From Faecalicatena contorta (GTDB taxonomy: Bacteria; Bacillota; Clostridia; Lachnospirales; Lachnospiraceae): a DNA stretch of 64,000 bases. Shown here piece by piece: positions 1 to 8,596 of this stretch. Location of the stretch: assembly GCF_003149105.1 (NCBI RefSeq), contig NZ_QGDS01000001.1, positions 511,334 to 575,333 on the forward strand. The letters run 5' to 3'. The notes under the pieces were generated by a model. It saw nothing but the letters and a program-made list of their open reading frames with translations. It did not search any database and was not told where the DNA came from. Position 1 is the first letter of the stretch, and the number at the start of each line of letters is the position of its first letter. The position numbers and the translations under genes were made by a program.

Positions 1-70
1 GGGTTTGTTAATAGAAAAATACGATGCTTTCGACTGCCAAAAAGATAAGAAACAGATGTATGAGGAAATA

Positions 71-832
71 ATGATGGGACTTAATGTACTATTATGTGAT
101 GACGAACAGGAGGCAGTTTCTAAATTTTCTACTCTGATTGAATCCTGTGCAAGGAAACAACAAGTAAATATTGAACTAAAATGCTTTCCAAGCGGTGAAT
201 CCCTGTTGTATGAATTTATAGAATCAGGGTTGGAGATTGATATTCTCTATTTGGATATTGTAATGAAAAAAATAGATGGTATGGAAACGGCAAAAAGGCT
301 TCGGGCGGCTGGATGCAGTAGTCCCATTATCTTTTTAACCTCTTGTGAGGATTATGTGTATGATGCTTTTGACGTGGATGCCGTGCAGTATCTGGTAAAG
401 GACCGGTTCACCGAAGAAAAGTTTGAGCAGATTTTTAGAAAATCGGCTGAACGGACGAGAGAACCAGAGCAGCCTGTGTTTGTCTGTGAGTTTGGCGGTG
501 TAAAAACCTTCATCCCCATTGCGGAGATTACATATTTTGAAATATGGAGACGGCTTGTCACCGTACATTACGGCGGAAAAACGAAAAAATTTTACGGGAA
601 CATGGAACACTTGGAACAGGAATTTAAAACGAAATATTTTGTGCGCTGTCACCGGTCATATTTAGTTCACCTGCCCTTTATAGCAGAATTTCACCGCACT
701 CAAATTGTATTAAAACGTGGGACGTGTATCCCAGTAGGGGCAACCCACTATAACGAGCTTTGCGCGGCGTTTTCTAAATATGTCACACAGATGCGGGAGA
801 AGAGAAGCGGGGAGAAGCCATGTTATATGTAA
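71..832 (+). CDS. LytTR-family response regulator (AgrA/ComE-like)
   Basis: Cytoplasmic two-component response regulator of 253 residues. An N-terminal receiver domain carries the acidic pair CDDE, the phospho-acceptor aspartate (D62, in YLDIVM) and the conserved lysine (K110, in YLVKD). The C-terminal 100 residues are a LytTR DNA-binding domain (FIPIAEITYFE, then FVRCHRSYLVH). The start at 71 is chosen because GAGG lies 5-6 bases upstream; an in-frame TTG at 5 would add 22 residues that do not belong to the receiver fold. The gene overlaps the following histidine kinase by 13 bp, so the two are surely co-translated partners. By family this pair resembles quorum-sensing or bacteriocin-type AgrA/AgrC systems, but no autoinducer peptide gene is visible in the window; it may lie to the left of the edge. 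Confidence 0.9.
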   Translation: MMGLNVLLCDDEQEAVSKFSTLIESCARKQQVNIELKCFPSGESLLYEFIESGLEIDILYLDIVMKKIDGMETAKRLRAAGCSSPIIFLTSCEDYVYDAFDVDAVQYLVKDRFTEEKFEQIFRKSAERTREPEQPVFVCEFGGVKTFIPIAEITYFEIWRRLVTVHYGGKTKKFYGNMEHLEQEFKTKYFVRCHRSYLVHLPFIAEFHRTQIVLKRGTCIPVGATHYNELCAAFSKYVTQMREKRSGEKPCYM

Positions 833-2163
833 CAACGGCGATTATCATCGGATATTATCTCATCTTCCTCCTGTATTACCAAAAACTGTATCCGCCAGAT
901 GGCAGAAAAATACTGCCAGTTATTTTGACCTTTATCTTTCTTAGCGCCGTGTATATTATTTTTGCCATATATGATATCCAGTGGCTGATTATTCCCATTT
1001 CTATTTTGGGAATAACAATATCTCTTTGGTTCACAACAGGAATGAATTGGCTGCAATCCGCCTATGGAGCAATCTTAAGTGTCATCAGTGTTTACTGCTT
1101 TCGAGGACTCTTTGCCGCTGTTGATGTCCTGTTTATTCCCGGTGGATATGATGATCCTCTGCATAATGTATTTATGTACAATCTGCTGACCGCACTAGCT
1201 ATCCCAATTGCGTTGTTTTGTTTTTACCTGCTGCGCAAAACACTGCTGCCTGACCGGCGGCTGAAACTGGTACTGAACAATAAGTATTTGCTGCTTCGTA
1301 TTGTCATCTATCAAGCCATTGCTGCAATAAACTTGATGACAATCAATGCGGGCCGTACATTTATTCGGGAAGCGCAGTGGTATTCGCTCATTGCCCTGTG
1401 CGCCTTTTTACTAACTTTGGGCATGTTCATCTATATCATTATTTATTCAGCAGATATTATGGAATTGACCGATTACAAATGGCGTGCCAAGCTGTTGGAA
1501 GAACAATATGCTCTCCAGCTTCGGCATTACAGAGCGTATGAGAAATATACCAAAGACTTTCGTGTGTTCCGACATGACTTTAACCGAATGATGCCGTTAT
1601 TGCAAACACTGGTTGAAAACAAAGAAACCAACAAAGCGGTTCTGCTCATAAAGCAGCTATCCGGTACCATGCAGAGGACGGTACATATTCACAAAAAGTA
1701 TTCTAACCACGTAGTCATTGATGCTATGTTACAAGACCTTGCAAATCTATGTGAAGAACATCAGATCCGTTATGAATTCCAGGCCGTCAGTCCAAAGAAT
1801 ACCGGGCTTTCTCTATTGGATGGCATCCGTATCCTGTCCAATCTTTCGACAAATGCGGTCGAAGCCTGTTTGAAGGTTCCGGAAAAAGAGCGCTTTATAG
1901 AAATCACCTGCTGGTGTGAGAACAACTGGACAGCCTTACAGATCATGAACTCTTTTGATGGTGAGGTGCATATGGAAAAAGGATACCCCATTACCACCAA
2001 AAAGGATGCTTGGAATCATGGATTAGGGCTTATTTCTGTACGGGAAATTGTCGAAAAAATGCATGGACTGCTCCAGATTGACATGGATCAAAAGCAGCGT
2101 ATCTTTACTGTCAGTGTCTACCTTCCTGAGCATGGGGAAGTTGAACAGCCAGTTCAAAAATAA
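820..2163 (+). CDS. GHKL-domain sensor histidine kinase (AgrC-like)
   Basis: Membrane sensor kinase of 447 residues. The first roughly 215 residues are about six to seven hydrophobic segments with short loops, and no separate extracellular sensor domain. A coiled linker follows, then the H-box FRHDFN (H252), the N-box NLSTNAVEA (N345) and a G-box HGLGL (401-404), which together define the HPK10/GHKL type kinases that pair with LytTR regulators. The start codon lies inside the upstream regulator gene, giving translational coupling. A strong terminator follows the stop codon, so the two genes form the end of a transcription unit. The signal sensed is unknown; family members often detect cyclic peptides or membrane-active compounds. 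Confidence 0.9.
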   Translation: MLYVTTAIIIGYYLIFLLYYQKLYPPDGRKILPVILTFIFLSAVYIIFAIYDIQWLIIPISILGITISLWFTTGMNWLQSAYGAILSVISVYCFRGLFAAVDVLFIPGGYDDPLHNVFMYNLLTALAIPIALFCFYLLRKTLLPDRRLKLVLNNKYLLLRIVIYQAIAAINLMTINAGRTFIREAQWYSLIALCAFLLTLGMFIYIIIYSADIMELTDYKWRAKLLEEQYALQLRHYRAYEKYTKDFRVFRHDFNRMMPLLQTLVENKETNKAVLLIKQLSGTMQRTVHIHKKYSNHVVIDAMLQDLANLCEEHQIRYEFQAVSPKNTGLSLLDGIRILSNLSTNAVEACLKVPEKERFIEITCWCENNWTALQIMNSFDGEVHMEKGYPITTKKDAWNHGLGLISVREIVEKMHGLLQIDMDQKQRIFTVSVYLPEHGEVEQPVQK

Positions 2164-2181
2164 CATCCAGTTTTATACTAT

Positions 2182-2210
2182 AACCCTGCTATTATCCGGC
2201 AGGGTTTTTT
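2182..2210 (+). terminator. Rho-independent terminator after the GHKL kinase
   Basis: Perfect 8-bp stem AACCCTGC/GCAGGGTT with a 9-base loop, followed by a run of T. It lies 18 bp past the kinase stop codon. Confidence 0.9.
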
Positions 2211-2435
2211 GTATTCATTTCTCATATATGAGTGGATATGTCTGTTACGTCAAAATAGAAATCGGTTACATTTTCCTGTTTTTTTGTCAAGCTAGTGGTA
2301 TTGTTAAATGTATAATCAGGGTTATGCTGCAGGAAAGAAATAAATACGATTAATCGGAAATTACATGGACGGTACTATGGGGGGTCTCGTTCTATTTTGT
2401 GCCTAAAAACATACAAGCCGAAACAGTTATTTATG

Positions 2436-2464
2436 TTGACGAATATTAAACTCTAATATAGAGT
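2436..2464 (+). promoter_or_regulatory. Promoter with palindromic operator for the Rrf2 gene
   Basis: A -35-like TTGACG (2436-2441) is followed by an AT-rich -10 region (candidates TATAGA at 2457 or TAGAGT at 2459). The -10 region is covered by a perfect palindrome ACTCTA-ATA-TAGAGT (2450-2464). This is the arrangement expected for an autoregulating Rrf2 repressor. The remaining bases between 2211 and 2435 hold no gene that I can support. Confidence 0.55.
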
Positions 2465-2497
2465 ATACATTCGAAAAAATGGAAGGAGGTGTGATTG

Positions 2498-2911
2498 ATG
2501 CAGCTTCAACTAACAACAGACTATGCCCTGCGTATACTTAGTTTTTTAGCATCGGAAGAACGAGTGGTGTCTTCCACTGAACTAGGTGAACGTCTTGCGG
2601 TTTCGCAGAAATATGTGCTTCGGATTGGAAATAAATTAAAAGCAAATGGATTCGTGGATGCTGTTTATGGTATCAATGGCGGATTCACCATCAGCAGACC
2701 GCTTGAAGATATCTCTATCTACGATGTAATTGTAGCCATTGAGGGTACAATAAAATTAAACCGGTGTTTGGAACCGGATGGTTATTGCAGTAGAAATGCG
2801 ACAACTTTTTGTGTGGTACATCACTTTTATCGGGAGATTCAGGAAGAGCTGGAAAAGAAAATGAAAGCGGAAACACTGGCAACTTTGCTTGAAAAGTCCA
2901 AAAGGATATGA
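2498..2911 (+). CDS. Rrf2 family transcriptional regulator
   Basis: Winged-helix regulator of 137 residues. The N-terminus (MQLQLTTDYALRIL), the helix-turn-helix around SSTELGERLAVSQKYV and the wing GINGGF are diagnostic of the Rrf2/IscR/NsrR group. Three cysteines in the dimerisation region are spaced C-X6-C-X7-C (CLEPDGYC to FC), which fits the Fe-S cluster-binding branch of the family, so redox, iron or nitric oxide sensing is plausible. The ATG at 2498 is preferred over a TTG one codon earlier because AAGGAGGT lies 7 bases upstream. The palindrome over its own promoter suggests autoregulation. The target genes are not evident; the next gene downstream encodes an NTF2-like protein. Confidence 0.9.
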   Translation: MQLQLTTDYALRILSFLASEERVVSSTELGERLAVSQKYVLRIGNKLKANGFVDAVYGINGGFTISRPLEDISIYDVIVAIEGTIKLNRCLEPDGYCSRNATTFCVVHHFYREIQEELEKKMKAETLATLLEKSKRI

Positions 2912-3092
2912 GGGAAAGACAGATAATGATGTTGAGAAAAAACAGACCATACTAAAAAAAGAAAGGTGCACAGCATTTTTATAGAAAATGGGATATTGTG
3001 ATGCTGGGATTGCTTATCAATATTCCTAAACATGATTAACCAATGAAAACGTTTTTTATTAAAGCCCTAAAGTAAGAAGAGAGGAGAACAGA

Positions 3093-3785
3093 ATGAATAC
3101 AGGTACTATATTAAAGTTTATGGGAGCAATAAACTGTAAAAATCTATCTATAATTATTGAAATGATGTCAGAAGATTTTCTCTTCATTGATACCTACGGT
3201 GACAGTGCCAATAAAGAGCAAATGAAAACAGGATGGCAAGGATTTTTCAATTGTTTTCCGGATTATCAAATAGAAGTCAATGATTATCTGGAAAATGAAT
3301 CGTTTGCTGTGATTTTAGGAAATGTAAGGGGTTCATATTTGGGGAACAAAGATAAGCATTGGTGCTTTCCAGCAGCATGGAAAGTAGTCGCAAAGGGGAA
3401 GCAGATATGTATATGGCAGGTCTTTTGTGCAAGTATAAGTTCGGTAAAAGAATATCTAATGTACGGTGACAGCGTGAACGAAAAGCTGGGCAGCTGTGAA
3501 GAACGCCTGCGTGTAATTCAGGGCTATGTTGACAAGGGAGAAGAAGCAGAATTATTTAAGGCAATCAACAACATGTCTACAGAGCATGAACAAATTTATA
3601 TGGAGATCGGGATACAGGCAGGTTTTCGATTGGCGAAAGATATTATACAAGGTAATGTTCTTGAGGAAAGTGCTTTAGTAAAATACAAAGAAATGTATCT
3701 AAGCCTTTTTGAAGATATTACAAAGGCGGTGACTGAATTAAAGAAAGCCCAACGTAGGGCAGAAGAAATTTATATATCCATATAG
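3093..3785 (+). CDS. NTF2/SnoaL-like domain protein with C-terminal helical domain
   Basis: Soluble protein of 230 residues with no signal peptide or membrane segment. Residues 1-125 read as a SnoaL-like (NTF2 superfamily) alpha+beta cone: an N-terminal helix, the YGDSANKEQMKTGWQGFFNCFPDYQIEV segment in pieces typical of that fold, and strands that end at about residue 120. Residues 135-230 are mostly charged helices; the piece IQAGFRLAKDII resembles the small helical domains (for example DUF6809-like) common in Clostridia. The fusion is unusual. A good ribosome site (GAGGAG) lies 6 bases before the ATG. The function is unknown; NTF2-like domains may be enzymes or ligand-binding modules. The gene is AT-rich compared with the housekeeping genes to its right. 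Confidence 0.65.
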   Translation: MNTGTILKFMGAINCKNLSIIIEMMSEDFLFIDTYGDSANKEQMKTGWQGFFNCFPDYQIEVNDYLENESFAVILGNVRGSYLGNKDKHWCFPAAWKVVAKGKQICIWQVFCASISSVKEYLMYGDSVNEKLGSCEERLRVIQGYVDKGEEAELFKAINNMSTEHEQIYMEIGIQAGFRLAKDIIQGNVLEESALVKYKEMYLSLFEDITKAVTELKKAQRRAEEIYISI

Positions 3786-3906
3786 TGAGCAGCTTTTCAT
3801 GCAGAAATAGATATTTTACGAGCGCCACGCAGTTAATAAGGATTGCATAAAGTTAAATTAATTGAATACACTATGAATGAGCCACGAAGTAATGAAAGGT
3901 ACATAC

Positions 3907-5574
3907 ATGCATAAAGCACTAGATGATAATTATATAGATTTATTAATTGACAATGTATTAGCGGAAAATCTTAGAAATGGATATGAGATAACGAAGATTA
4001 ATGAAAGAAATTCGATTTTACACTCGCCAGTTGATATATTTAATATGTGTTCCTTAGGAATTTATCCTTACCATATATTCCCTACTATCTATACTTTATG
4101 CTCTACAGTTTCGCTTGAGAGTTCAGGAATCTCTGTAGTTCAAAGCAATCCAAACTTTGGACTTTTTGGGCAGGGAGTAATCATCGGATTTGTTGACACT
4201 GGCATTAATTATCAACACCAGGCATTCTTAAATTCTGATGGAACATCCAGGATTTTGTATCTTTGGGATCAAAATATTGAGGGTTCCGGTATACAGCCTA
4301 ATGTACCATTCGGTTCGGAGTATGATAGAGCATTAATTAATCTTGCCTTACTGAATCAAAATCCATTATCAATCGTACCTAGTTTTGATGACGATGGACA
4401 TGGTACTATGCTGGCCGGAATTGCTGCTGGCAGTGTAGATGAATCACAAAATTTTAGTGGAGTTGCGCCCAACGCAGAAATTGTTGTTGTTAAACTTGCT
4501 CAAGCAAAACATAACAATCGGGCTATATTTAATATACCTGACACTGTTCGGTGTTATCCAGAAACAAATATACTAATTGGTATTGAATACATCCGAAAAA
4601 CTGCGGAAAGACTTAAACGCCCATTGATTATTTGTTTAGGAATGGGATCTAGTCAGAGTGATCATGATGGTCACAGTGCATTATCATTATATTTAAATAA
4701 CAATTCAACAACTCCTAGAATAGGGGTTTGCATTTCAGCCGGTAATGAAGGCAATACGCGCAGACACTATAGTGGAGATATCTCAGACGGACAGACCTAT
4801 AATGAGTTTGAACTGAGAGTAGGTGAATTGGATAAGAGGTTTTCAATGGAGATATGGCAAAAATCGCCTGGTAAAATTGCTATAGTAATTGAATCTCCTA
4901 ATGGCGAACAAACATCTGTTATTCAACCCCAATTCAGTCAATGTCTTGAACATACTTTTGTTTTCAGTAATTCTAAATTATATATAAACAACATAATTGT
5001 AGAAGAAGAAACCGGAGAACAACTAATCTTGATACGATTTTCAAATGCATTGAGTGGTATCTGGAAGATGCGTGCTATTAGAATCGATAATATAGCTACT
5101 CAATTCAATGCCTGGCTGCCTTCTGGGGATATCATAACAGAAGAAACATATTTTCTTGAACCCAACCCATATACAACGGTTACATCTCCCGGTAACGCCC
5201 GTAATCCAGTTACTATAACAGCTTATAATCAGACCACTAACAGTATCTTACTTGAATCCAGCCGTGGTTTTACTACCAGCAATGTAATAGCTCCTGATCT
5301 GGCAGCTCCAGGCTTTAATATAAAATGTCCAACTATTATAAATACTTATGGAGGTGCAACTGGTACAGGAGCTGCTGCAGCCCATAGTTCAGGAATTATG
5401 GCTTTAATATTAGAATGGGCAGTAGTAAAAGGAAATTACACTTCTATATCAGGCAGAGATATCAGCAGATTACTAATCCGGGGAGCAACAAGAGAAAACT
5501 ATATGGACTATCCTAATAGAATTTGGGGATATGGGAAAATTGATATTATAGGTTTGTTTAAAGGATTAATTTAA
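3907..5574 (+). CDS. S8 (subtilisin-like) family protein, probable pseudo-protease, CspC-like
   Basis: Subtilisin-fold protein of about 555 residues without a signal peptide. The aspartate motif (VDTGINY, D97), the histidine motif (DGHGT, H165) and the oxyanion-hole region (SAGNEG) are present. The nucleophile motif that should read GTS reads GTG (GGT ACA GGA, glycine at residue 488), so the catalytic serine is missing. The overall layout, with a large insertion between the oxyanion asparagine and the nucleophile region, is that of the clostridial Csp germination proteases; the related C. difficile CspC has also lost catalytic residues and acts in germinant signalling. The start at 3907 is favoured by AAAGGT seven bases upstream; an ATG at 3877 would add ten residues. 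It stands alone with no cspBA or sleC neighbour in view. Gene composition is AT-rich, which suggests accessory DNA. Confidence 0.85.
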   Translation: MHKALDDNYIDLLIDNVLAENLRNGYEITKINERNSILHSPVDIFNMCSLGIYPYHIFPTIYTLCSTVSLESSGISVVQSNPNFGLFGQGVIIGFVDTGINYQHQAFLNSDGTSRILYLWDQNIEGSGIQPNVPFGSEYDRALINLALLNQNPLSIVPSFDDDGHGTMLAGIAAGSVDESQNFSGVAPNAEIVVVKLAQAKHNNRAIFNIPDTVRCYPETNILIGIEYIRKTAERLKRPLIICLGMGSSQSDHDGHSALSLYLNNNSTTPRIGVCISAGNEGNTRRHYSGDISDGQTYNEFELRVGELDKRFSMEIWQKSPGKIAIVIESPNGEQTSVIQPQFSQCLEHTFVFSNSKLYINNIIVEEETGEQLILIRFSNALSGIWKMRAIRIDNIATQFNAWLPSGDIITEETYFLEPNPYTTVTSPGNARNPVTITAYNQTTNSILLESSRGFTTSNVIAPDLAAPGFNIKCPTIINTYGGATGTGAAAAHSSGIMALILEWAVVKGNYTSISGRDISRLLIRGATRENYMDYPNRIWGYGKIDIIGLFKGLI

Positions 5575-5621
5575 TAGTAGCGAGGCTGACCGAAGTAACT
5601 TACATAATTTTTGTAAATTGA

Positions 5622-5795
5622 ATGATTTCCTCTTGCATCAATGCGATTTTCGGAGCTTGGATAGTGTATGATATTGACCGGGAAATGATGGCTTTTGCAA
5701 TGGAAGTCCTGCCGGAACAGAAAACGATACTAGATATTGAGATTGATAATGGATATCTACTTGAAGTTCTTCCTCAAAATGTATATAATATTTAA
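5622..5795 (+). pseudogene. 57-codon open frame, possible gene remnant
   Basis: The 330 bp between the S8 gene and the radical SAM gene hold one short open frame that reads like protein (for example VYDIDREMMAFAMEVLPEQ, then LDIEIDNGYLLEVLP). It has no clear ribosome site and I do not recognise a family. It could be the tail of a decayed gene or a short real gene. Nothing else is visible between 5575 and 5904 apart from weak hairpins. Confidence 0.25.
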
Positions 5796-5904
5796 GATTA
5801 TACCAATGCGGACTTTGCATAAAATCTTCTTTTTGTAAGAGGATTTCAACAATAATACAGCAATTCCGAAATTGCAAATAGTAACAAAACATGAGAGGAA
5901 AAAC

Positions 5905-7764
5905 ATGAGAAAACTTGCTTTAAATGATGAAATATTACTAGAAATCGAGAAGCCTGCCCGCTATATCGGCAATGAGGTGAATTCGGTAAATAAGGACGCG
6001 GGTAAAGTGGACGTGCGCTTTGCTATATGCTTCCCGGATGTATACGAGATTGGAATGTCACATCTTGGAATTCAGATTTTATACGATATGTTCAATCAGC
6101 GTGAGGACGTATGGTGCGAAAGAGTCTACTCCCCCTGGATAGACTTGGATAAGGTCATGCGCAGGGAGCAGATTCCTCTGTTCGCACTGGAATCCCAGGA
6201 CCCTGTCAAAGACTTTGATTTTCTAGGAATTACAATTCAGTATGAGATGTGTTATACGAATATCCTGCAAATATTAGACTTGAGTCAGATTCCGGTTCAC
6301 AGTGAAGAACGCACATGGGAGCATCCGATTGTCATCGGCGGGGGACCCTGCACGTACAATCCCGAACCTCTGGCAGAATTTTTTGATTTATTCTATATCG
6401 GCGAAGGTGAGACCGTTTACGATGAATTGCTGGATTTATATAAGTCCTGCCGTTTAGAAGGGACAAGCCGTGAGACGTTTCTGGAGAAGGCTGCCTGTAT
6501 AGAAGGAATCTATGTTCCACAATTCTACGAAGCATCCTACAGCGAGAATGGACTTCTGGAATCCTTTACCAGAAAAATACAGTCAGTACCCGAAAAAATC
6601 AAAAAGCAGATTGTTATGGACGTGACCGGCGCCCCTTATCCTATGGCACCTGTCGTTCCTTTCATCAAAGCAACCCAGGACAGGGTTGTCCTTGAAATCC
6701 AGCGCGGCTGCATCCGGGGATGCAGATTCTGCCAGGCAGGAATGTTATATCGGCCAACCCGGGAGAGAGATTTGGAAACTCTTAAAGAATATGCCCGCGC
6801 CATGCTGAAAAATACAGGACATGAAGAGATTTCATTAAGTTCTTTAAGTTCCAGTGACTACTCTGGACTGAAGGAGCTGGTGAACTTTTTGATAGAAGAG
6901 TTCCATGGAGAGGGTGTAAATATTTCCCTGCCGTCTCTGCGTATTGATGCCTTTTCACTGGATGTAATGCGCCAGGTACAGGACATCAAAAAAAGTAGCC
7001 TTACCTTTGCACCGGAGGCAGGTTCCCAAAGACTCCGTGATGTTGTCAATAAGGGCCTGACGGAGGAAGTGATTTTGGATGGCGCAGGACAAGCTTTTGA
7101 AGGAGGCTGGTCTAAAGTAAAATTATACTTCATGCTTGGACTGCCTACTGAGACAGATGAAGATATGAAAGAAATCGCAAGACTGTCAGACAGGATTGCC
7201 AGAAGATATTATGAAATACCTAAGGAAGAGCGCCATGGAAAATGTCAGATTACTGCAAGTTCTTCTTTCTTTGTACCAAAACCATTTACTCCTTTCCAGT
7301 GGACAGCCATGTGCAGCAGCGAGGAATATATCCGCCGTGCATATGTGGTGAAACATGAATTTCAGGAGCAATTAAACAGAAAAAGTCTGAAATATAACTG
7401 GCATGACGCGGATGTAACAATACTGGAAGGTGTATTTGCCCGGGGTGACAGACGCGTGGGAAAAGTCATTGAGGAAGCGTATAGGCTGGGCTGTCTCTAT
7501 GACTCCTGGACGGAAACTTTCTGCAATGAAAAGTGGATAGAGGCATTCCGAAACACAAATATAGACATTGAATTTTATACAACCCGGGAAAGAGATCTGG
7601 ATGAATTACTTCCATGGGATTTTATTGATATCGGAGTAAGCAAAAACTTCCTGAAACAAGAATGGGATAGAGCAGTACAAGGTACCATTACGCCAAATTG
7701 CAGACTCAAATGCTACGGCTGCGGTGCGGCACAATTTGGAGGAGGTGTCTGTTATGAAGGCTAG
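5905..7764 (+). CDS. Radical SAM protein, TIGR03960 family
   Basis: Radical SAM enzyme of 619 residues. An N-terminal region of about 250 residues resembles a B12-binding-like Rossmann domain (IGMSHLGIQILYD; ITIQYEMCYTNIL). The radical SAM core follows with the 4Fe-4S cluster motif C-IRG-C-RF-C near residue 270. The family (TIGR03960) is uncharacterised and is nearly always next to a TIGR03936/DUF2344 gene, as it is here; in some bacteria the two are fused. The reading frame overlaps the next gene by 11 bp. A start at 5905 is supported by AGAGG six bases upstream; an in-frame start at 5872 has no such site. A tRNA or ribosome-linked role is possible given the rng/rplU context but is not proven. 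Confidence 0.9.
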   Translation: MRKLALNDEILLEIEKPARYIGNEVNSVNKDAGKVDVRFAICFPDVYEIGMSHLGIQILYDMFNQREDVWCERVYSPWIDLDKVMRREQIPLFALESQDPVKDFDFLGITIQYEMCYTNILQILDLSQIPVHSEERTWEHPIVIGGGPCTYNPEPLAEFFDLFYIGEGETVYDELLDLYKSCRLEGTSRETFLEKAACIEGIYVPQFYEASYSENGLLESFTRKIQSVPEKIKKQIVMDVTGAPYPMAPVVPFIKATQDRVVLEIQRGCIRGCRFCQAGMLYRPTRERDLETLKEYARAMLKNTGHEEISLSSLSSSDYSGLKELVNFLIEEFHGEGVNISLPSLRIDAFSLDVMRQVQDIKKSSLTFAPEAGSQRLRDVVNKGLTEEVILDGAGQAFEGGWSKVKLYFMLGLPTETDEDMKEIARLSDRIARRYYEIPKEERHGKCQITASSSFFVPKPFTPFQWTAMCSSEEYIRRAYVVKHEFQEQLNRKSLKYNWHDADVTILEGVFARGDRRVGKVIEEAYRLGCLYDSWTETFCNEKWIEAFRNTNIDIEFYTTRERDLDELLPWDFIDIGVSKNFLKQEWDRAVQGTITPNCRLKCYGCGAAQFGGGVCYEG

Positions 7765-8596
7765 AATTAAATTCAAAAAAAATGGTGCACTGAGATTCAT
7801 CGGGCACCTGGATGTGATGCGGTTCTTTCAGAAGGCCATGAGACGGGCTGGAATTCCCATTGCATTCACTAAGGGATACAGCCCTCATATGATTATGTCC
7901 TTTGCAAGTCCTTTAGGAATCGGCCATTCCAGTGACGGCGAGTATTTTGATATTGAGCTGAAAGAGGCTATCTCCGGCAAGGAAGCCGTAAAACGTCTCA
8001 ATGATGTTATGGTGGAAGGTATGGAAGTCGTAAGCTTTCGCCAGATTGGGGAAGAGAAGAAGATGACAGGGATGGCAATTGTAGCCGCTGCTGATTATCT
8101 TACTACGCTAAAGAAGGGCTCGCTGCCTGCCGGCTGGAAGGCGAAAATATCTGAATTCCTGGCACAGCCGGAAATCCGGATATGGAAGCAGACAAAGCGC
8201 AGCGAAAATGAGGTAGACATTAAGCCTTTGATTTATAAATTAGAAGCAAATAAGAAAGAATCTTGCAAGCAAGATTCTCCGCCTGCGGCAGGTTGCGATA
8301 GCAACAATTCCTCTGCCGCCGCAGTGCGATCTCCCGGAGGGTTTTCATCTGATAGGGAACACAGTTCCCTATCAGATGAAAACAGTTTCTATATGCAGGT
8401 TGCTGCAGGAAGCGTTCAGAATCTAAAGCCAGAGCTTGTTATGGAAGCCTTCTGTCGGTTTTTGGAGGTGGAGTGGGGAACTGTAGATTTTCACCATCAC
8501 CGCCTGGAAATGTATGCAGATGTGGGAACTGGCAGCGGACGAGAGTTAAAACCTTTGGAAGATATGGGATGGGAAATGGAGATAGAGACCGCATGA
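7754..8596 (+). CDS. TIGR03936 / DUF2344 family protein with a palindrome-encoded insert
   Basis: Partner of the preceding radical SAM protein, 280 residues. The N-terminal part (KARIKFKKNGALRFIGHLD, then FTKGYSPHMIMSFASPLG, in pieces) is the conserved DUF2344 signature. Residues about 168-210, rich in Ser, Ala and Asp, are encoded by a stretch built almost entirely of perfect inverted repeats; the conserved C-terminus resumes afterwards (LVMEAFCRFLE). This insert lies in frame, so the protein is probably still made. GGAGGAGGT lies seven bases before the ATG at 7754, inside the upstream gene. The stop overlaps the next start as ATGA. Function unknown; proposed only from context to act with the radical SAM partner. 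Confidence 0.88.
   Translation: MKARIKFKKNGALRFIGHLDVMRFFQKAMRRAGIPIAFTKGYSPHMIMSFASPLGIGHSSDGEYFDIELKEAISGKEAVKRLNDVMVEGMEVVSFRQIGEEKKMTGMAIVAAADYLTTLKKGSLPAGWKAKISEFLAQPEIRIWKQTKRSENEVDIKPLIYKLEANKKESCKQDSPPAAGCDSNNSSAAAVRSPGGFSSDREHSSLSDENSFYMQVAAGSVQNLKPELVMEAFCRFLEVEWGTVDFHHHRLEMYADVGTGSGRELKPLEDMGWEMEIETA
8257..8383. repeat. Mosaic of perfect palindromes inserted in frame in a coding gene
   Basis: Within 127 bp there are: a 10-2-10 perfect inverted repeat (8257-8278, arm AGAATCTTGC), CCTGC/GCAGG (8282-8292), GTTGC-GATA-GCAAC (8292-8305), CTGC/GCAG (8313-8324), and a 20-3-20 perfect inverted repeat (8341-8383, left arm GTTTTCATCTGATAGGGAAC). All of it is translated without a stop in the DUF2344 gene. 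It looks like an insertion of REP-like palindromic units into a linker, similar in principle to the in-gene palindromic elements known from Rickettsia. Confidence 0.85.

Noticed and set aside
8473-8592. Longer N-terminus for the RNase E/G gene
   Set aside because: The extra 40 residues overlap the end of the DUF2344 gene in another frame and do not match the family. The ATGA overlap at 8593 is a much better start.
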